Source: Paraburkholderia ferrariae NBRC 106233 (lineage in GTDB: Bacteria; Pseudomonadota; Gammaproteobacteria; Burkholderiales; Burkholderiaceae). From it: a stretch of DNA of 34,040 nt. The stretch's first letter is position 1, and every line of letters begins with the position of its first letter. Location: NCBI RefSeq assembly GCF_000685035.1, contig NZ_BAYB01000057.1, positions 1 through 34,040 of the forward strand. The letters run 5' to 3'. Both the position numbers and the translations under genes were made by a program. The notes beneath the pieces were generated by a model. It was given only the letters and a program-made list of their open reading frames with translations, searched no databases and was not told where the DNA came from. Below are positions 14,739-23,736 of the stretch, in pieces.

Positions 14739-16082
14739 ATGAGTACACAATCGGACGTCGGGCGCCAAAGCAAAATCGTCGCGATCGGGGTCATCGTGAC
14801 GATCGCGGTTGTCGGCTATATCGCCGCGACCTACTTCGCCGACAGCTCGCGCAAGCAGTCGCAGATCAGCGCGGTGCAAACGCAAGGGCGCGGCACACCG
14901 ACCAAAGAAAGCGAGCAGTATTCGCAGGTTCTCGACAAATACAACCGCACCAAGGCGACCGATGCCGAGCAGAACGGGCAGTCGTATCTGTCAGTGCTGT
15001 CGAGTCGCACGAACAACGTACCGGATCAGCCCGCGAGTGCGCCGCAGGCCCAGCCTCAAGCGCAGCAGGTCGTCTACTACCAGCAGCCGGCCCAGCAACA
15101 GAACCCGCAGCAGGACCAGCAGCGTCAGAAGGAAGTCAGCGACCAGATGCAGGGGTTGATGGCGAACTGGGCGCCGGTGCCGCATAGCACTGCGCGCGTT
15201 TCGACGGACAGCGCTGATTACGCGAAGTCGCTGATGCACGAGTCGGACACGCCGGCCCAGGTGCAACAGGCCGCCGCGGCGGCCGCAGCGAAAGTGAAGG
15301 TCGTCGAGGACTTCGCTCTTATCCCTGCCATGCTCCAGACGGCTATCGATACGGATGAGAATTCGGTCGTGCGGGCGTATATCCCGAACGGTCAGTACGC
15401 CGGTGCGGTGCTGTTCGCGATGGGCTACAAGCGAATCACCAACTCGGTCGACATGACGTTCTCGTACATGCAGTGGCAGGGCCACTCGTACAAGGTGACC
15501 GCGAAGGCTATGGATCAAACGACGATGCGCACGGCGTTGTCGGGCGACGTCAACAACCGTTACTTCTCGCGCATCATCATCCCTGCCATCGCGATGGGCA
15601 TTGGGCGAACTGGTCAACTCTTTGAGCAGGCGGCCGCGCAGAACATCATCACGCCGCAAGGCGGTGTCATCCAGACCTATCCGTCGACGCCAAGCTGGAG
15701 CGCTGTCGGTGGAACGATTGCGGGCGGTATGGGCCAGCAAGCGGGGCAGGTGCTGGCCAACGACGCGGCGAACATGCCAGTGAAGCAGGTTCTTATCCCG
15801 AAGGACACGCCTATCTGGATTCAGTTCATCGGCCCGGTGCTCGCGAGCGACGACGTTGCCGCTGGTGCGACGGGACCGACCCAACCTCGCCAGCCGATGG
15901 CTCCCGGAACCGATCCGCTCAGCGCCGTGGGTCAGCCGGCATCGCAACCGCCCAAGCTGAACGTTTCTCCCGTGGCTCCGAGCGGCTACGGCGGCTACAG
16001 CAATACGCCGTACAACATGCCTGGGTACACGCCTCCGAGCTATTACCAGCCGCCGGGATCGGGCTACTATCCTCAGCAATAA
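14739..16082 (+). CDS. traO: TraO/DotG-like core-complex protein
   Basis: A 447-residue VirB10-like protein expected to span from the inner membrane to the outer-membrane pore. There is one N-terminal transmembrane helix (about 13-34). A Gln-rich linker follows (about 95-140). The conserved C-terminal domain (about 195-360) includes VRAYIPNGQYAGAVLF and RYFSRIIIPAIAMGIGRTG, typical of DotG/IcmE. The Pro/Tyr/Gly-rich tail (about 380-447) is unusual and may be disordered. It lies 10 bases after traN. Confidence 0.87.
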   Translation: MSTQSDVGRQSKIVAIGVIVTIAVVGYIAATYFADSSRKQSQISAVQTQGRGTPTKESEQYSQVLDKYNRTKATDAEQNGQSYLSVLSSRTNNVPDQPASAPQAQPQAQQVVYYQQPAQQQNPQQDQQRQKEVSDQMQGLMANWAPVPHSTARVSTDSADYAKSLMHESDTPAQVQQAAAAAAAKVKVVEDFALIPAMLQTAIDTDENSVVRAYIPNGQYAGAVLFAMGYKRITNSVDMTFSYMQWQGHSYKVTAKAMDQTTMRTALSGDVNNRYFSRIIIPAIAMGIGRTGQLFEQAAAQNIITPQGGVIQTYPSTPSWSAVGGTIAGGMGQQAGQVLANDAANMPVKQVLIPKDTPIWIQFIGPVLASDDVAAGATGPTQPRQPMAPGTDPLSAVGQPASQPPKLNVSPVAPSGYGGYSNTPYNMPGYTPPSYYQPPGSGYYPQQ

Positions 16083-16108
16083 TTCCGTATAATAGACACG
16101 ATACGAAA
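16083..16108 (+). promoter_or_regulatory. Promoter and candidate operator before traP
   Basis: TTCCGTAT (16083-16090), a 10-base spacer and ATACGAAA (16101-16108) form an inverted repeat. A consensus TATAAT (16088-16093) overlaps the left half-site. No convincing -35 is seen at the right distance, so the promoter may depend on an activator or be weak. It begins on the base after the traO stop codon and ends 11 bases before the traP start. Confidence 0.6.
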
Positions 16109-16119
16109 AGGTGCCCGAT

Positions 16120-17001
16120 ATGAGCGACCCGACAGGCAAGGATAAGCAGCCGGATTCCGGCGTAGACATTTTCAACATGAAGCCGGATGCGAAGAACGCG
16201 AGCGAATCCGGAAAAACGCAAGCCAGTGCAGCGCAGCCGAAGGCTTCCACGCTGCCGAGTTTCGTGTCGAAGCTCGGCCCGGTGCATTTCGCGATCGCCT
16301 GCGCTGTCGTCGCAGCGGCGTGGATCGGCTGGCCGTATGTATTCAGCGGATCGTCTTCGGACAAATCGACGACCGCGCGCATGCTCAACCCCGATCAGGC
16401 AATGACCGATGCAAGCCGGGCTCAACAGTATCAGCCGGTCGCGAATCAGCCCGCCACATCGCCGGCAGTCGCGGCCTCGAGCGTCACGGCTGCGACAGCA
16501 GCCCCGGCGAGCGACGTGACTGCGGTGGCTCCGGCAAGCGGTGCATCTGCGGCGACGGTAACCGCTGCGTCAGCGCCGGGTGGTGCGAGCGCGACCAGCA
16601 CGCAAGCATCGCAACCGACAGCGAAGGAAACCGAGTTGCAGGCGAAGGTTGACGATCTGCAGGGCAAGCTCGCCACGGCCGAAGCGCAAGCGGCGAAGTG
16701 TCCTGCTCCGATCGCGACCGCGAGCACGAGCGTCAGCAAGCCGAAGCATCGGGTGCGTCACGTTTCGACCTCACCGCGTCGGTATGTAAGCACCACGCCG
16801 ACGGCGACGACGCGTATTGGCGCCGGAACGACGAAACCGGGCGACTTCACGCTCAACACGGTCTACCGCGACCAGGCATGGATTCAGAATGCCGAGCGCA
16901 CCTATGTCGTCCAAGCTGGCGATGTCATCGATGGCATGCGCATCGTTCGTGTCGATGCCTCGACGCGTCAGGTTGTGACGTCGCTCGGCACCATTCGATA
17001 G
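16120..17001 (+). CDS. traP: TraP/DotF-like inner-membrane protein
   Basis: A 293-residue protein with a cytoplasmic N-terminus of about 50 residues and one transmembrane helix (about 54-76). A long Ala/Ser/Thr-rich linker follows, then a short coiled coil (KETELQAKVDDLQGKLATAE) and a small C-terminal domain. This is the layout of DotF/IcmG, which associates with the core complex. ATG at 16120 with AAAAGG before it; GTG at 16111 is less likely. The linker is low-complexity, so family assignment depends mainly on topology and position. Confidence 0.72.
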   Translation: MSDPTGKDKQPDSGVDIFNMKPDAKNASESGKTQASAAQPKASTLPSFVSKLGPVHFAIACAVVAAAWIGWPYVFSGSSSDKSTTARMLNPDQAMTDASRAQQYQPVANQPATSPAVAASSVTAATAAPASDVTAVAPASGASAATVTAASAPGGASATSTQASQPTAKETELQAKVDDLQGKLATAEAQAAKCPAPIATASTSVSKPKHRVRHVSTSPRRYVSTTPTATTRIGAGTTKPGDFTLNTVYRDQAWIQNAERTYVVQAGDVIDGMRIVRVDASTRQVVTSLGTIR

Positions 17002-17013
17002 GAGCGCGACGCT

Positions 17014-17547
17014 ATGGATCTGGCTCAGATGGTCGTCCACTTCGCCAGCGATTTTTCGGTGGCGATGTGGCGATTCCTTTGGGTGCTCGGCGTAGTGGTC
17101 GGCATCCTGTACGTCGGGAACTCGCTGCTGCGCATGCAGCGCGCGTCGCGACTGCCGGGCCAGTCTCCGGTCACGATCGGTGACATTCTGCCGATCATCC
17201 TGATCGGCGGCCTGCTGTTGAACCTGTCGCAGTTCATCAACGCGACGTGGAATTCGTTCGGCACCGGCTCAGTGAGCTACGGGCCGATTTCGTACAGTGG
17301 GGCGGCCGATTTCGGTCGCTTTGCGGACGCGATCAATGCAGTCCTAACGATCGCGAGTGTGGCGGGCGGCGTCTTCTTCTTTCGTGGCGTCGTTATTCTG
17401 AAAAAAGCATCGATGGACGGGCAGTCGTCACACGGTGCTGACGATTCTGTCTGGCGTGCCCTCACTCACATGGTGGGCGGGGCGATGCTGGTTCAGATCC
17501 CGGATGTTATCGAGGCGTTCCGGCAATCTTTCGGCCTCTACTGGTAG
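17014..17547 (+). CDS. traQ: TraQ/IcmC-like membrane protein
   Basis: A 177-residue protein with about four hydrophobic segments (about 15-37, 55-73, 108-128, 150-168), matching IcmC/DotE and R64 TraQ in size and place. The family is an inner-membrane part of type IVB systems with no defined activity. It begins 13 bases after traP and precedes the traR-like gene. Confidence 0.72.
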   Translation: MDLAQMVVHFASDFSVAMWRFLWVLGVVVGILYVGNSLLRMQRASRLPGQSPVTIGDILPIILIGGLLLNLSQFINATWNSFGTGSVSYGPISYSGAADFGRFADAINAVLTIASVAGGVFFFRGVVILKKASMDGQSSHGADDSVWRALTHMVGGAMLVQIPDVIEAFRQSFGLYW

Positions 17548-17571
17548 TTCCACCTTGATAGGAGAAGATGT

Positions 17572-18045
17572 ATGAAAAAGGTAATGCTCAAGCCCATCGA
17601 GTGGCTCGGAGACCTCGGGCGTAAAGCGCACATTAGCGCGACGGCAAAGTGCGCGGACTATGTGGAATCGCGGACGCCGCGCGAGCGTCGCATCATGATG
17701 GCAAGCGCCGCGATGACCTTTACGGGTCTGTTCGTCGCGACTGCGGCACACGCTCAGGCCACCAATGGTATTGCCGGGATGGTCGACTCAGCCGCCCAAC
17801 AGGGCGATTCAATCAAGACCAACCTCGGCAAGCTCTTCGCCGCCGTTGGGTTCGGCGGGGCAGGCTACGGCGGCTACAACTGGTGGCGCAAGGGTAAGGA
17901 AGGCGAGCATAGCCAGATCAAGGGCGGCCAGATTTTTGTTCCGATCTTGGCGGGTGCCGCTCTCGGCGCGACCGGCTTCGTGATGATCAAGGCCGGCGAA
18001 ACGGTAGGTATCCAGAGCTCGTCGCAAGGCGCCCTGCCGCAGTAA
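17572..18045 (+). CDS. traR: TraR/IcmD-like membrane protein
   Basis: A 157-residue protein. A basic N-terminal 40 residues precede a hydrophobic segment ending VATAAHAQA (about 44-64) that may be cleaved. A Gly-rich region (GFGGAGYGGYNWW) and another hydrophobic stretch (about 120-137) follow, the profile of IcmD/DotP and R64 TraR. AGGAGA lies before the ATG. It lies between the traQ- and traT-like genes, and that context supports the name more than the sequence does. Confidence 0.68.
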   Translation: MKKVMLKPIEWLGDLGRKAHISATAKCADYVESRTPRERRIMMASAAMTFTGLFVATAAHAQATNGIAGMVDSAAQQGDSIKTNLGKLFAAVGFGGAGYGGYNWWRKGKEGEHSQIKGGQIFVPILAGAALGATGFVMIKAGETVGIQSSSQGALPQ

Positions 18046-18056
18046 CCGCTCTCATA

Positions 18057-18082
18057 CGGGGGAGGGCGGTCAACCGACCGCC
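18057..18082 (+). promoter_or_regulatory. Purine-rich SD-like run plus hairpin before traT
   Basis: GGGGGAGG (about 18057-18064) is followed directly by the hairpin GGCGGTC-AACC-GACCGCC (18065-18082), and then 11 bases lead to the traT ATG. No other Shine-Dalgarno sequence is near that start. Folding of the hairpin would bring the purine run to a usable distance. Without it the spacing is about 29 bases. A role in translation is inferred. Confidence 0.45.
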
Positions 18083-18093
18083 TCTACTTAGCG

Positions 18094-18846
18094 ATGACGA
18101 CAGACCGAACCGATATTCACGACCCGGCCGACGTCGAGCTCGACAAGGTGCAGCCTAAGCCAAGCTTGGGCAGCAACTTCGAGAAGGCGGCGCACCCGGC
18201 TCTGCTCTTTTCGACGAAAAGCCGCGTTTGGGGCGACAAGCACCCGAGCGCGGTCGAGCCGACGGAACCCGAATTCGAGCAGCAGGATCTACGCCGCAAA
18301 ACGCTCGTCGCCGACGGGCACCGTTGCATGTTCTGCGGCTTCTATTCGTCGCAGAACCAGGTTCACAACCTGAGCGACAACCATCGCGACGTGCGAGCAG
18401 AGAACCTGCGCGCCGCGGATCATCTGTGCCACGGCTGGAACCATCTCGGCGAACTCGGCGAAGGCAACGCCGTGATCGCCTATCTGCCGGGACTGAGTGG
18501 GCAAGATGCGAACCATCTCCAGCGCACGATCATCGTTGCGATGCAGTCGGACGATCCTGTCGTGCGGGAGGATGCGAAGAAGCTGCTGAACTGGATGGCT
18601 TCGCATCGCGACTACGCGAAGGACGCTTGGGGCACGAGTGACCCGGCTGTGTTCGCCGAGGCGATCGTTCGCCTCGAGGAGGAGGACCGGGAAAAGCGCG
18701 AGGTCGTCTTTCAAGACCTCGCCGTAGTTTTCAATCCTGGCCCGTACACGCAAGTCGCTGCGACGTGGGCGCGCGAATCTTACGGTACGTTGCCGGTCGG
18801 CAAGTGGGGCCAGGTGTATCACGACGTTATGAACGCGCCTGCATAA
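18094..18846 (+). CDS. traT: TraT/IcmJ(DotN)-like zinc protein
   Basis: A 250-residue cytosolic protein with a zinc-binding cluster: Cys78 and Cys81 (HRCMFCGF), His97, His110, Cys112 and His113. This resembles an HNH fold and is known in IcmJ/DotN, which belongs to the type IV coupling complex rather than being a nuclease. The C-terminal half is helical and acidic. Order (after traR, before traU) and size agree with R64 TraT. The start at 18094 has no close ribosome site. Confidence 0.8.
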   Translation: MTTDRTDIHDPADVELDKVQPKPSLGSNFEKAAHPALLFSTKSRVWGDKHPSAVEPTEPEFEQQDLRRKTLVADGHRCMFCGFYSSQNQVHNLSDNHRDVRAENLRAADHLCHGWNHLGELGEGNAVIAYLPGLSGQDANHLQRTIIVAMQSDDPVVREDAKKLLNWMASHRDYAKDAWGTSDPAVFAEAIVRLEEEDREKREVVFQDLAVVFNPGPYTQVAATWARESYGTLPVGKWGQVYHDVMNAPA

Positions 18847-18857
18847 AAGGAACGAAC

Positions 18858-21800
18858 ATGGGCTTTCTGGACAAGGGTGTAACCGCGATCGAGGACACGC
18901 TCGCTTATCTCGCGCGTTACTGGATCGGCAAGGACTTCGCCGGATACTGCGAGCTGGCGACGGCCGTGGGCCTGACGGAAGAAGACATCAAGCGGCACCC
19001 GGGCCTGAAAGACCCGTACATCGTCGTCGACAACAAGCTCGCGCTGCTGACCGCGTTCGACGTGCAGGGCACGTATCAGATCCTGTCGGATCAAGACTTC
19101 GGGAAGATGATCGACAACCTGCGCGTGAAGATGAACGGCTATATGAAGCGCTACGGCCACTCGATCACGTTCGGTTTCGAGCGAGATCCCGATCGATCGC
19201 TCGACGAGCTGATGCGTCTTGCCGAGCCGCAGATCAATGCGGCTCGGCGTATCGGCCTGAAGTCGGAGGACATCATTCTGGACCGCGTGCGGCGTAATGC
19301 TCCGCTCGTCGCGTGGGAACAGAACCTGATGATCGTGTACACGCACATGAACGTCATGAGCCCCGAGGAGATGAAGCGGGAGCTCAAGGAACGGTCGGTG
19401 GATGCGCAGAAACACAATCTGCCGCGCATCGAATTCGGTCAGAATCCCGCGTCAGTGATAATGGCGATGAAATATCGTCACGACACGATGGTGGATCGCG
19501 TGCGTCATGACTTCGAGCGCAGCGGCTCGGAAGGGCGGCCGGGCATCATGCTCCGGCCGATCAGCGCGCACGAAGCGATCAAGCGCGTGCGGATCATGGT
19601 CAATCGCGAACGGACCTCGCAGAAGTTTCGGCCGGTGCTTCCCGGCGATCGCTTTATCCCGCGTGGCCGGGAAGACAAGCACGATCACTCGGACCTCTCG
19701 GCGCCGCCGGTCAACTATCAGGTTTGCACGAACGACGTGACGAACCATCGCGAGATCATCAAGACGGACGACCTCTGGCACGGCAACATGTCGATGGAGC
19801 TCGGGCCGCAGGAACCGCAGCCGTTTTCGTCGCTGTTCGCTTCGATCGACCGCGAAATCCCGTGGCGCGTTCGCGTCGATCTGAATCCCGGTGGCCTCAA
19901 TGAGATGCGGGCTCGGCAAATGATGGTCGCGTTCGTGGGCATGCTGCCCAGCAACCGCCAGATCCGACAGTCGTTTATCGACCTGAACGAGCGATCGAAG
20001 GAAGACGCGATCTGCTCAATGAAATTCGCCGTGTCCACCTGGTCGCCTTCCGAGCGCGAAACGAAGCGCCGAATGGCAGCGCTCGAGAAGTCGATTCAGT
20101 CGTGGGGCATCTGCCAAGTGACGTCGGTACACGGCGATCCGCTGGCTGCGTGGGCGTCCACCATTCCGGGCTTTACGACGAAGAACATCGCGAACCGCAT
20201 GGTGCCGCCGCTGCCCGATGCGCTGTATCTCTTGCCGTTGCAGCGGCCGGCGACGCCGTGGGGCGACGGCGGTTCGTTGATTGTTCGCACGCCCGACGGG
20301 AAAATCTATCCGATCCAGTTGGGCAGTCGCCTGCAGGACACGTGGATCGAGCTTATCAGTGCGCCTCCGGGCAGCGGTAAGTCGGTTCTCATGAACTCGA
20401 TGAACAGCGCGACGGTTCACCGCGCCGGCAACGTTCGCCTGCCGTTGATGACCATTATCGATGTCGGCCCGTCTTCGTCCGGCCTTATCCAGTTGATCAA
20501 GGATTCGTTGCCGGAGCATCGCAAAAGCGAGGCTGTGTATCTTCGCCTGCAGAACTCGGTCGACTATGCGACCAATCCGTATGACACGCAGCTCGGCGCG
20601 CGCTCGCCGACGTCGCGCGAGACCGAATTCCTCGTCGATCTAATGACGCTGTTCTGTACCGATCCCGGCACCAAGAAAGCGCCTGCGGGTTGCTCGCAGG
20701 TGAACGAGATGCTGCTACGGATTGCCTACGAGGATCGTGCGACGAAGAACCCGCACATGTACGAGCCGCATATCGACCGGACGGTCGACGATGTGCTCGA
20801 GTCGTCGGGCCTGAAGGAACAGTATTCGGAAGAGTGGTGGTCGGTCGCGAAGTGGTGGGAAGTGACCGATATGCTGTTCAAGGCTGGCTACGTGCGCGAG
20901 GCTTCGCTCGCGCAGCGCCAAGCCGTTCCTGTGCTGCAGGATTTCAGCGCATATCTGAACGACGAGTCGATCCGCGACCTGTTCGGCGACGCTAGGGTCG
21001 AAGGCACTAACGAGCCGCTGCTCAAGTACATGTACCGTTGCTTCTCGGTGGCGACGTCGAACTACGCGCTTTTCGCCGGCCGCACGCGCTTCGAGCTGAA
21101 CAGCGAGACGCGCGTCATTTCGATCGACCTGAACGACGTGATTGGCGGGAAAACGCCCGAGGGCATGCTTCGTACCGCCGCCATGTACATGTTCGCGCGG
21201 CAGATGGCAGCAAAGAACTATTTCCTCCGCGAGGAAGTGGTTTTGCCCGTGATCCCCGAGATGTATCAGGACTATCACCTGAAGCGGGTAGCGGACGTTC
21301 AAGACGAGCAGAAGACCATCGCTTACGACGAAGTGCATAACACTGGCGGTCAGCAGGCGTTCGTGCAGACGATGATCAAGGACGGGCGAGAAGGGCGTAA
21401 GTGGGGTATCCGTATCGTCAACGCCTCGCAGTACCTCGCCGACTATCCGGAAGAGCTGCTCAACGCGGCGACGGCAGTCTATGTGATGCGCGGCGGCAAC
21501 GCGGCCGACGAGTCGATTCTGCGCACGCTCTACAACGTTTCCGAAGAAGCGATCCGACGGCTGCAACGCGAAGCCGTCGGTCCGGGCCCCGAAGGCGGCA
21601 ACTTCCTCGCGCTGTTTAAGACGAAGGTCGGCTTCGTCGTGCAGCTCCTTACCAACACCGTGGGTCCGATCGAGCTGTGGGCGTTCTCGACGACGCAGGA
21701 AGACGTCGCGCTGCGCAACCGGCTTTACAAACGAATCGGGCCTTACGAAGCGCGCAAGCTGCTCGCTGAGCACTTCCCGCTGGGGACCGCGTTGGAGACG

Positions 21801-21923
21801 ATTGAGCACATGCGCACCGAATCGTCGGAGAAAGAGGACGTGTCCGTCGTCGAGCGACTGGCGGGCAAGCTGGTCGAGGCGTACACGCGCAACATCAGGA
21901 AGCAACGGGAGTTGGCCGTATGA
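18858..21923 (+). CDS. traU: TraU/DotO(IcmB) VirB4-like ATPase
   Basis: A 1021-residue cytosolic ATPase that powers assembly or transport in type IVB systems. Walker A is PPGSGKS (Lys508) and a Walker-B-like AYDE lies at 822-825. The long N-terminal region (about 1-480) is typical of DotO/IcmB. ATG at 18858 follows AAAGGAACG; a longer in-frame start upstream overlaps traT and is rejected. The stop overlaps the next start (ATGA). Largest and best-conserved gene of the block. Confidence 0.92.
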   Translation: MGFLDKGVTAIEDTLAYLARYWIGKDFAGYCELATAVGLTEEDIKRHPGLKDPYIVVDNKLALLTAFDVQGTYQILSDQDFGKMIDNLRVKMNGYMKRYGHSITFGFERDPDRSLDELMRLAEPQINAARRIGLKSEDIILDRVRRNAPLVAWEQNLMIVYTHMNVMSPEEMKRELKERSVDAQKHNLPRIEFGQNPASVIMAMKYRHDTMVDRVRHDFERSGSEGRPGIMLRPISAHEAIKRVRIMVNRERTSQKFRPVLPGDRFIPRGREDKHDHSDLSAPPVNYQVCTNDVTNHREIIKTDDLWHGNMSMELGPQEPQPFSSLFASIDREIPWRVRVDLNPGGLNEMRARQMMVAFVGMLPSNRQIRQSFIDLNERSKEDAICSMKFAVSTWSPSERETKRRMAALEKSIQSWGICQVTSVHGDPLAAWASTIPGFTTKNIANRMVPPLPDALYLLPLQRPATPWGDGGSLIVRTPDGKIYPIQLGSRLQDTWIELISAPPGSGKSVLMNSMNSATVHRAGNVRLPLMTIIDVGPSSSGLIQLIKDSLPEHRKSEAVYLRLQNSVDYATNPYDTQLGARSPTSRETEFLVDLMTLFCTDPGTKKAPAGCSQVNEMLLRIAYEDRATKNPHMYEPHIDRTVDDVLESSGLKEQYSEEWWSVAKWWEVTDMLFKAGYVREASLAQRQAVPVLQDFSAYLNDESIRDLFGDARVEGTNEPLLKYMYRCFSVATSNYALFAGRTRFELNSETRVISIDLNDVIGGKTPEGMLRTAAMYMFARQMAAKNYFLREEVVLPVIPEMYQDYHLKRVADVQDEQKTIAYDEVHNTGGQQAFVQTMIKDGREGRKWGIRIVNASQYLADYPEELLNAATAVYVMRGGNAADESILRTLYNVSEEAIRRLQREAVGPGPEGGNFLALFKTKVGFVVQLLTNTVGPIELWAFSTTQEDVALRNRLYKRIGPYEARKLLAEHFPLGTALETIEHMRTESSEKEDVSVVERLAGKLVEAYTRNIRKQRELAV

Positions 21924-23143
21924 AGAAGAACATCGTAATGAAGCCGCTCGCCGCTGCGGCGCTGGTTGGCGGTCTGGTGGCGTCGACGCCGGCGTTCGCG
22001 ATCTGCGACGGCTGCGTGGTGGGCGCAGTGAACATCGCCAACACGACCATCACGGGCGCGATCTCCGCAATGAACACGTCGGTGAGCACGCTGCTGTACA
22101 ACCTGGGCGTGGCCGTGAATGAGAACGGCAGCAAGACGGCGAGCACGATCGAAGCCGCCGCGCGGGCGCAGCGCGAGAACGACGTCAACATGGAGATGAA
22201 TCGCCGAGTCGAGGACGCGCGCCAACGCTATCAAGTGCCCGACAATATCTGCAGCGAGTCCGGCTCGGGCGGTGCTGTCCAGGTCGGTGCGGCCGCCGGC
22301 GCGGCGAAGGGTGGTATCCGGCCGGGTGGTGGTGGGTCGATCGCGAATGCCGCGATCGCGCAGGCGATCAACTCTCCACCGCCGGCACCGGAAATCGACG
22401 CGTCGCGCGCGGCGAAAATCCACGCTCAGTATTGCGACAGCGACGACTACTCGGCCTATGGTGGCGCTCCTGCGTGCCCGTCGGTGTCCGGCAACATGCC
22501 CGGCGCCGACAAGCGCATCGACTCCGTGCTGAGCGGCGCTGGTCCGAACGGAAAGGCACCGGAACTCACGTTCTCGCAGGCGCAGACCGATGCCGCGCGT
22601 ATGTACACGCAGAACTCGATTCGTCGGTCGATCGGGCCGCAACTGCGCAAGGGTGAAGCGAACACGGTCGCGGGCGGTCAATACGTGGGCCTGATGAACC
22701 AGTACAACTCCGTCATCTCCGCAGCCTCCGATCCGCAAGATCAACTCATTGCCGACAGCCAGCCGAACTCGGCGACGAAGGATCTGCTGACCGATGCGCT
22801 GCAGGCGCCGTCGGCGGCGTCGTATTACAACCAGGTGGCGTCGTCGCAAGCGAAGGCAACCGGCATGATGTCCGCGCGCGAGTTTGAAGCCTTCGAAGTC
22901 GGCCGACGGTATGCGAACACGGCGTACCAGACGGATCTGCAGGCCATGAGCGGCGATAACCTGGTGCGCGAGCAAATTCGCGTCTCGTCGCTCAATAACT
23001 GGCTGCTGCTCAAGGTCGAAAACGAGATGCGCAAGGGCAACGTCATCAATGGTCAGATTCTCGCGAGCCTAGCGCGTCAGGAATACGAGCCGATCCTGAC
23101 GCAGAAGTACCGGGCGATTGGCGGCCGTATGGGAGGTCAGTGA
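21920..23143 (+). CDS. traW: TraW/IcmX-like exported protein
   Basis: A 407-residue exported protein with a signal peptide (about 1-27, ending TPAFA) and two cysteines right after it (AICDGC). An alanine-rich helical region and a Gly-rich segment follow (about 112-140). Size and place match R64 TraW, which is compared with IcmX, a periplasmic component. No lipobox is evident. It overlaps traU and the next gene, so it is coupled to both. Family identity is moderate. Confidence 0.68.
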   Translation: MKKNIVMKPLAAAALVGGLVASTPAFAICDGCVVGAVNIANTTITGAISAMNTSVSTLLYNLGVAVNENGSKTASTIEAAARAQRENDVNMEMNRRVEDARQRYQVPDNICSESGSGGAVQVGAAAGAAKGGIRPGGGGSIANAAIAQAINSPPPAPEIDASRAAKIHAQYCDSDDYSAYGGAPACPSVSGNMPGADKRIDSVLSGAGPNGKAPELTFSQAQTDAARMYTQNSIRRSIGPQLRKGEANTVAGGQYVGLMNQYNSVISAASDPQDQLIADSQPNSATKDLLTDALQAPSAASYYNQVASSQAKATGMMSAREFEAFEVGRRYANTAYQTDLQAMSGDNLVREQIRVSSLNNWLLLKVENEMRKGNVINGQILASLARQEYEPILTQKYRAIGGRMGGQ

Positions 23144-23736
23144 TGGCTACGGAAGAGAAGAAGAGCGCGTTGCGCACGACGGGCAAGGTCGCATGGCGCG
23201 TACTGTTGCCGTTCGCGGCGATGCGGCGGACCGTCGCGCTCGCGAAAAAGGAAGCCGAACGGACGAAGGAAAGCCTCGGCGCCCTGAAGGAGCTGGGCGA
23301 CGACGCGCGCAAGACGATCGTCGAAGGCATCAAGGGGCCGAAGGAGCAGCGCAACGACTCGTTCTCGGATGCGATGAGCAAGCGCTCTGAGAATGCGCTC
23401 AGCGAAGACGAGTTGTACCGCTATTTTCTCGGCAAGAAGCGCGTCGCGATCGGCACCGCAGCGTTCTTCGCATTGATGGCCCTCTACGGCATGCTGGGCG
23501 GGATCTGGTTCGGTCATAACCGCGGCATCGCACTCGGGGCAATTTCGCTGCTCGCGAGCCAGCCCGTGTTCTTCATGGTTGCGCTGGGCGCGCAACTCCG
23601 GTTGTGGCAGTTGCGGACGCACCGGCTCTCAAAAGAGGAGAAGGGCGGCCTCGGTGATTTCATGCGCGAAGTGAAGGGATGGTGGTGGGTCACGCTCGAT
23701 CCCGAGTTTGGCCGCAAGGGAGGGTCGCGCGCATGA
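23143..23736 (+). CDS. traX: TraX-like membrane protein
   Basis: A 197-residue protein with a charged N-terminal coiled-coil-like region (about 25-75) and two hydrophobic segments (about 103-122 and 128-148), then a basic C-terminus with a Trp cluster (GWWWVTLDPEFG). It stands where R64 has traX, between traW and traY, and overlaps both. ATG at 23143 (TGATG with the traW stop) preferred to GTG at 23140. Role in transfer is not defined. Confidence 0.65.
   Translation: MATEEKKSALRTTGKVAWRVLLPFAAMRRTVALAKKEAERTKESLGALKELGDDARKTIVEGIKGPKEQRNDSFSDAMSKRSENALSEDELYRYFLGKKRVAIGTAAFFALMALYGMLGGIWFGHNRGIALGAISLLASQPVFFMVALGAQLRLWQLRTHRLSKEEKGGLGDFMREVKGWWWVTLDPEFGRKGGSRA

Noticed and set aside
14991..16388. 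465-codon minus-strand frame opposite the DotG-like gene
   Set aside because: Composition is extremely Arg/His-rich and it spans the traO-traP junction and its promoter; a frame artefact of high GC.
18094..18846. HNH endonuclease
   Set aside because: Cys and His spacing resembles HNH proteins, but gene order and length fit IcmJ/DotN, a known zinc protein of the coupling complex.
20715..21905. 396-codon minus-strand frame opposite traU, and a similar 410-codon frame at 21743-22975
   Set aside because: Both lie opposite strongly supported genes and show no protein-like motifs.
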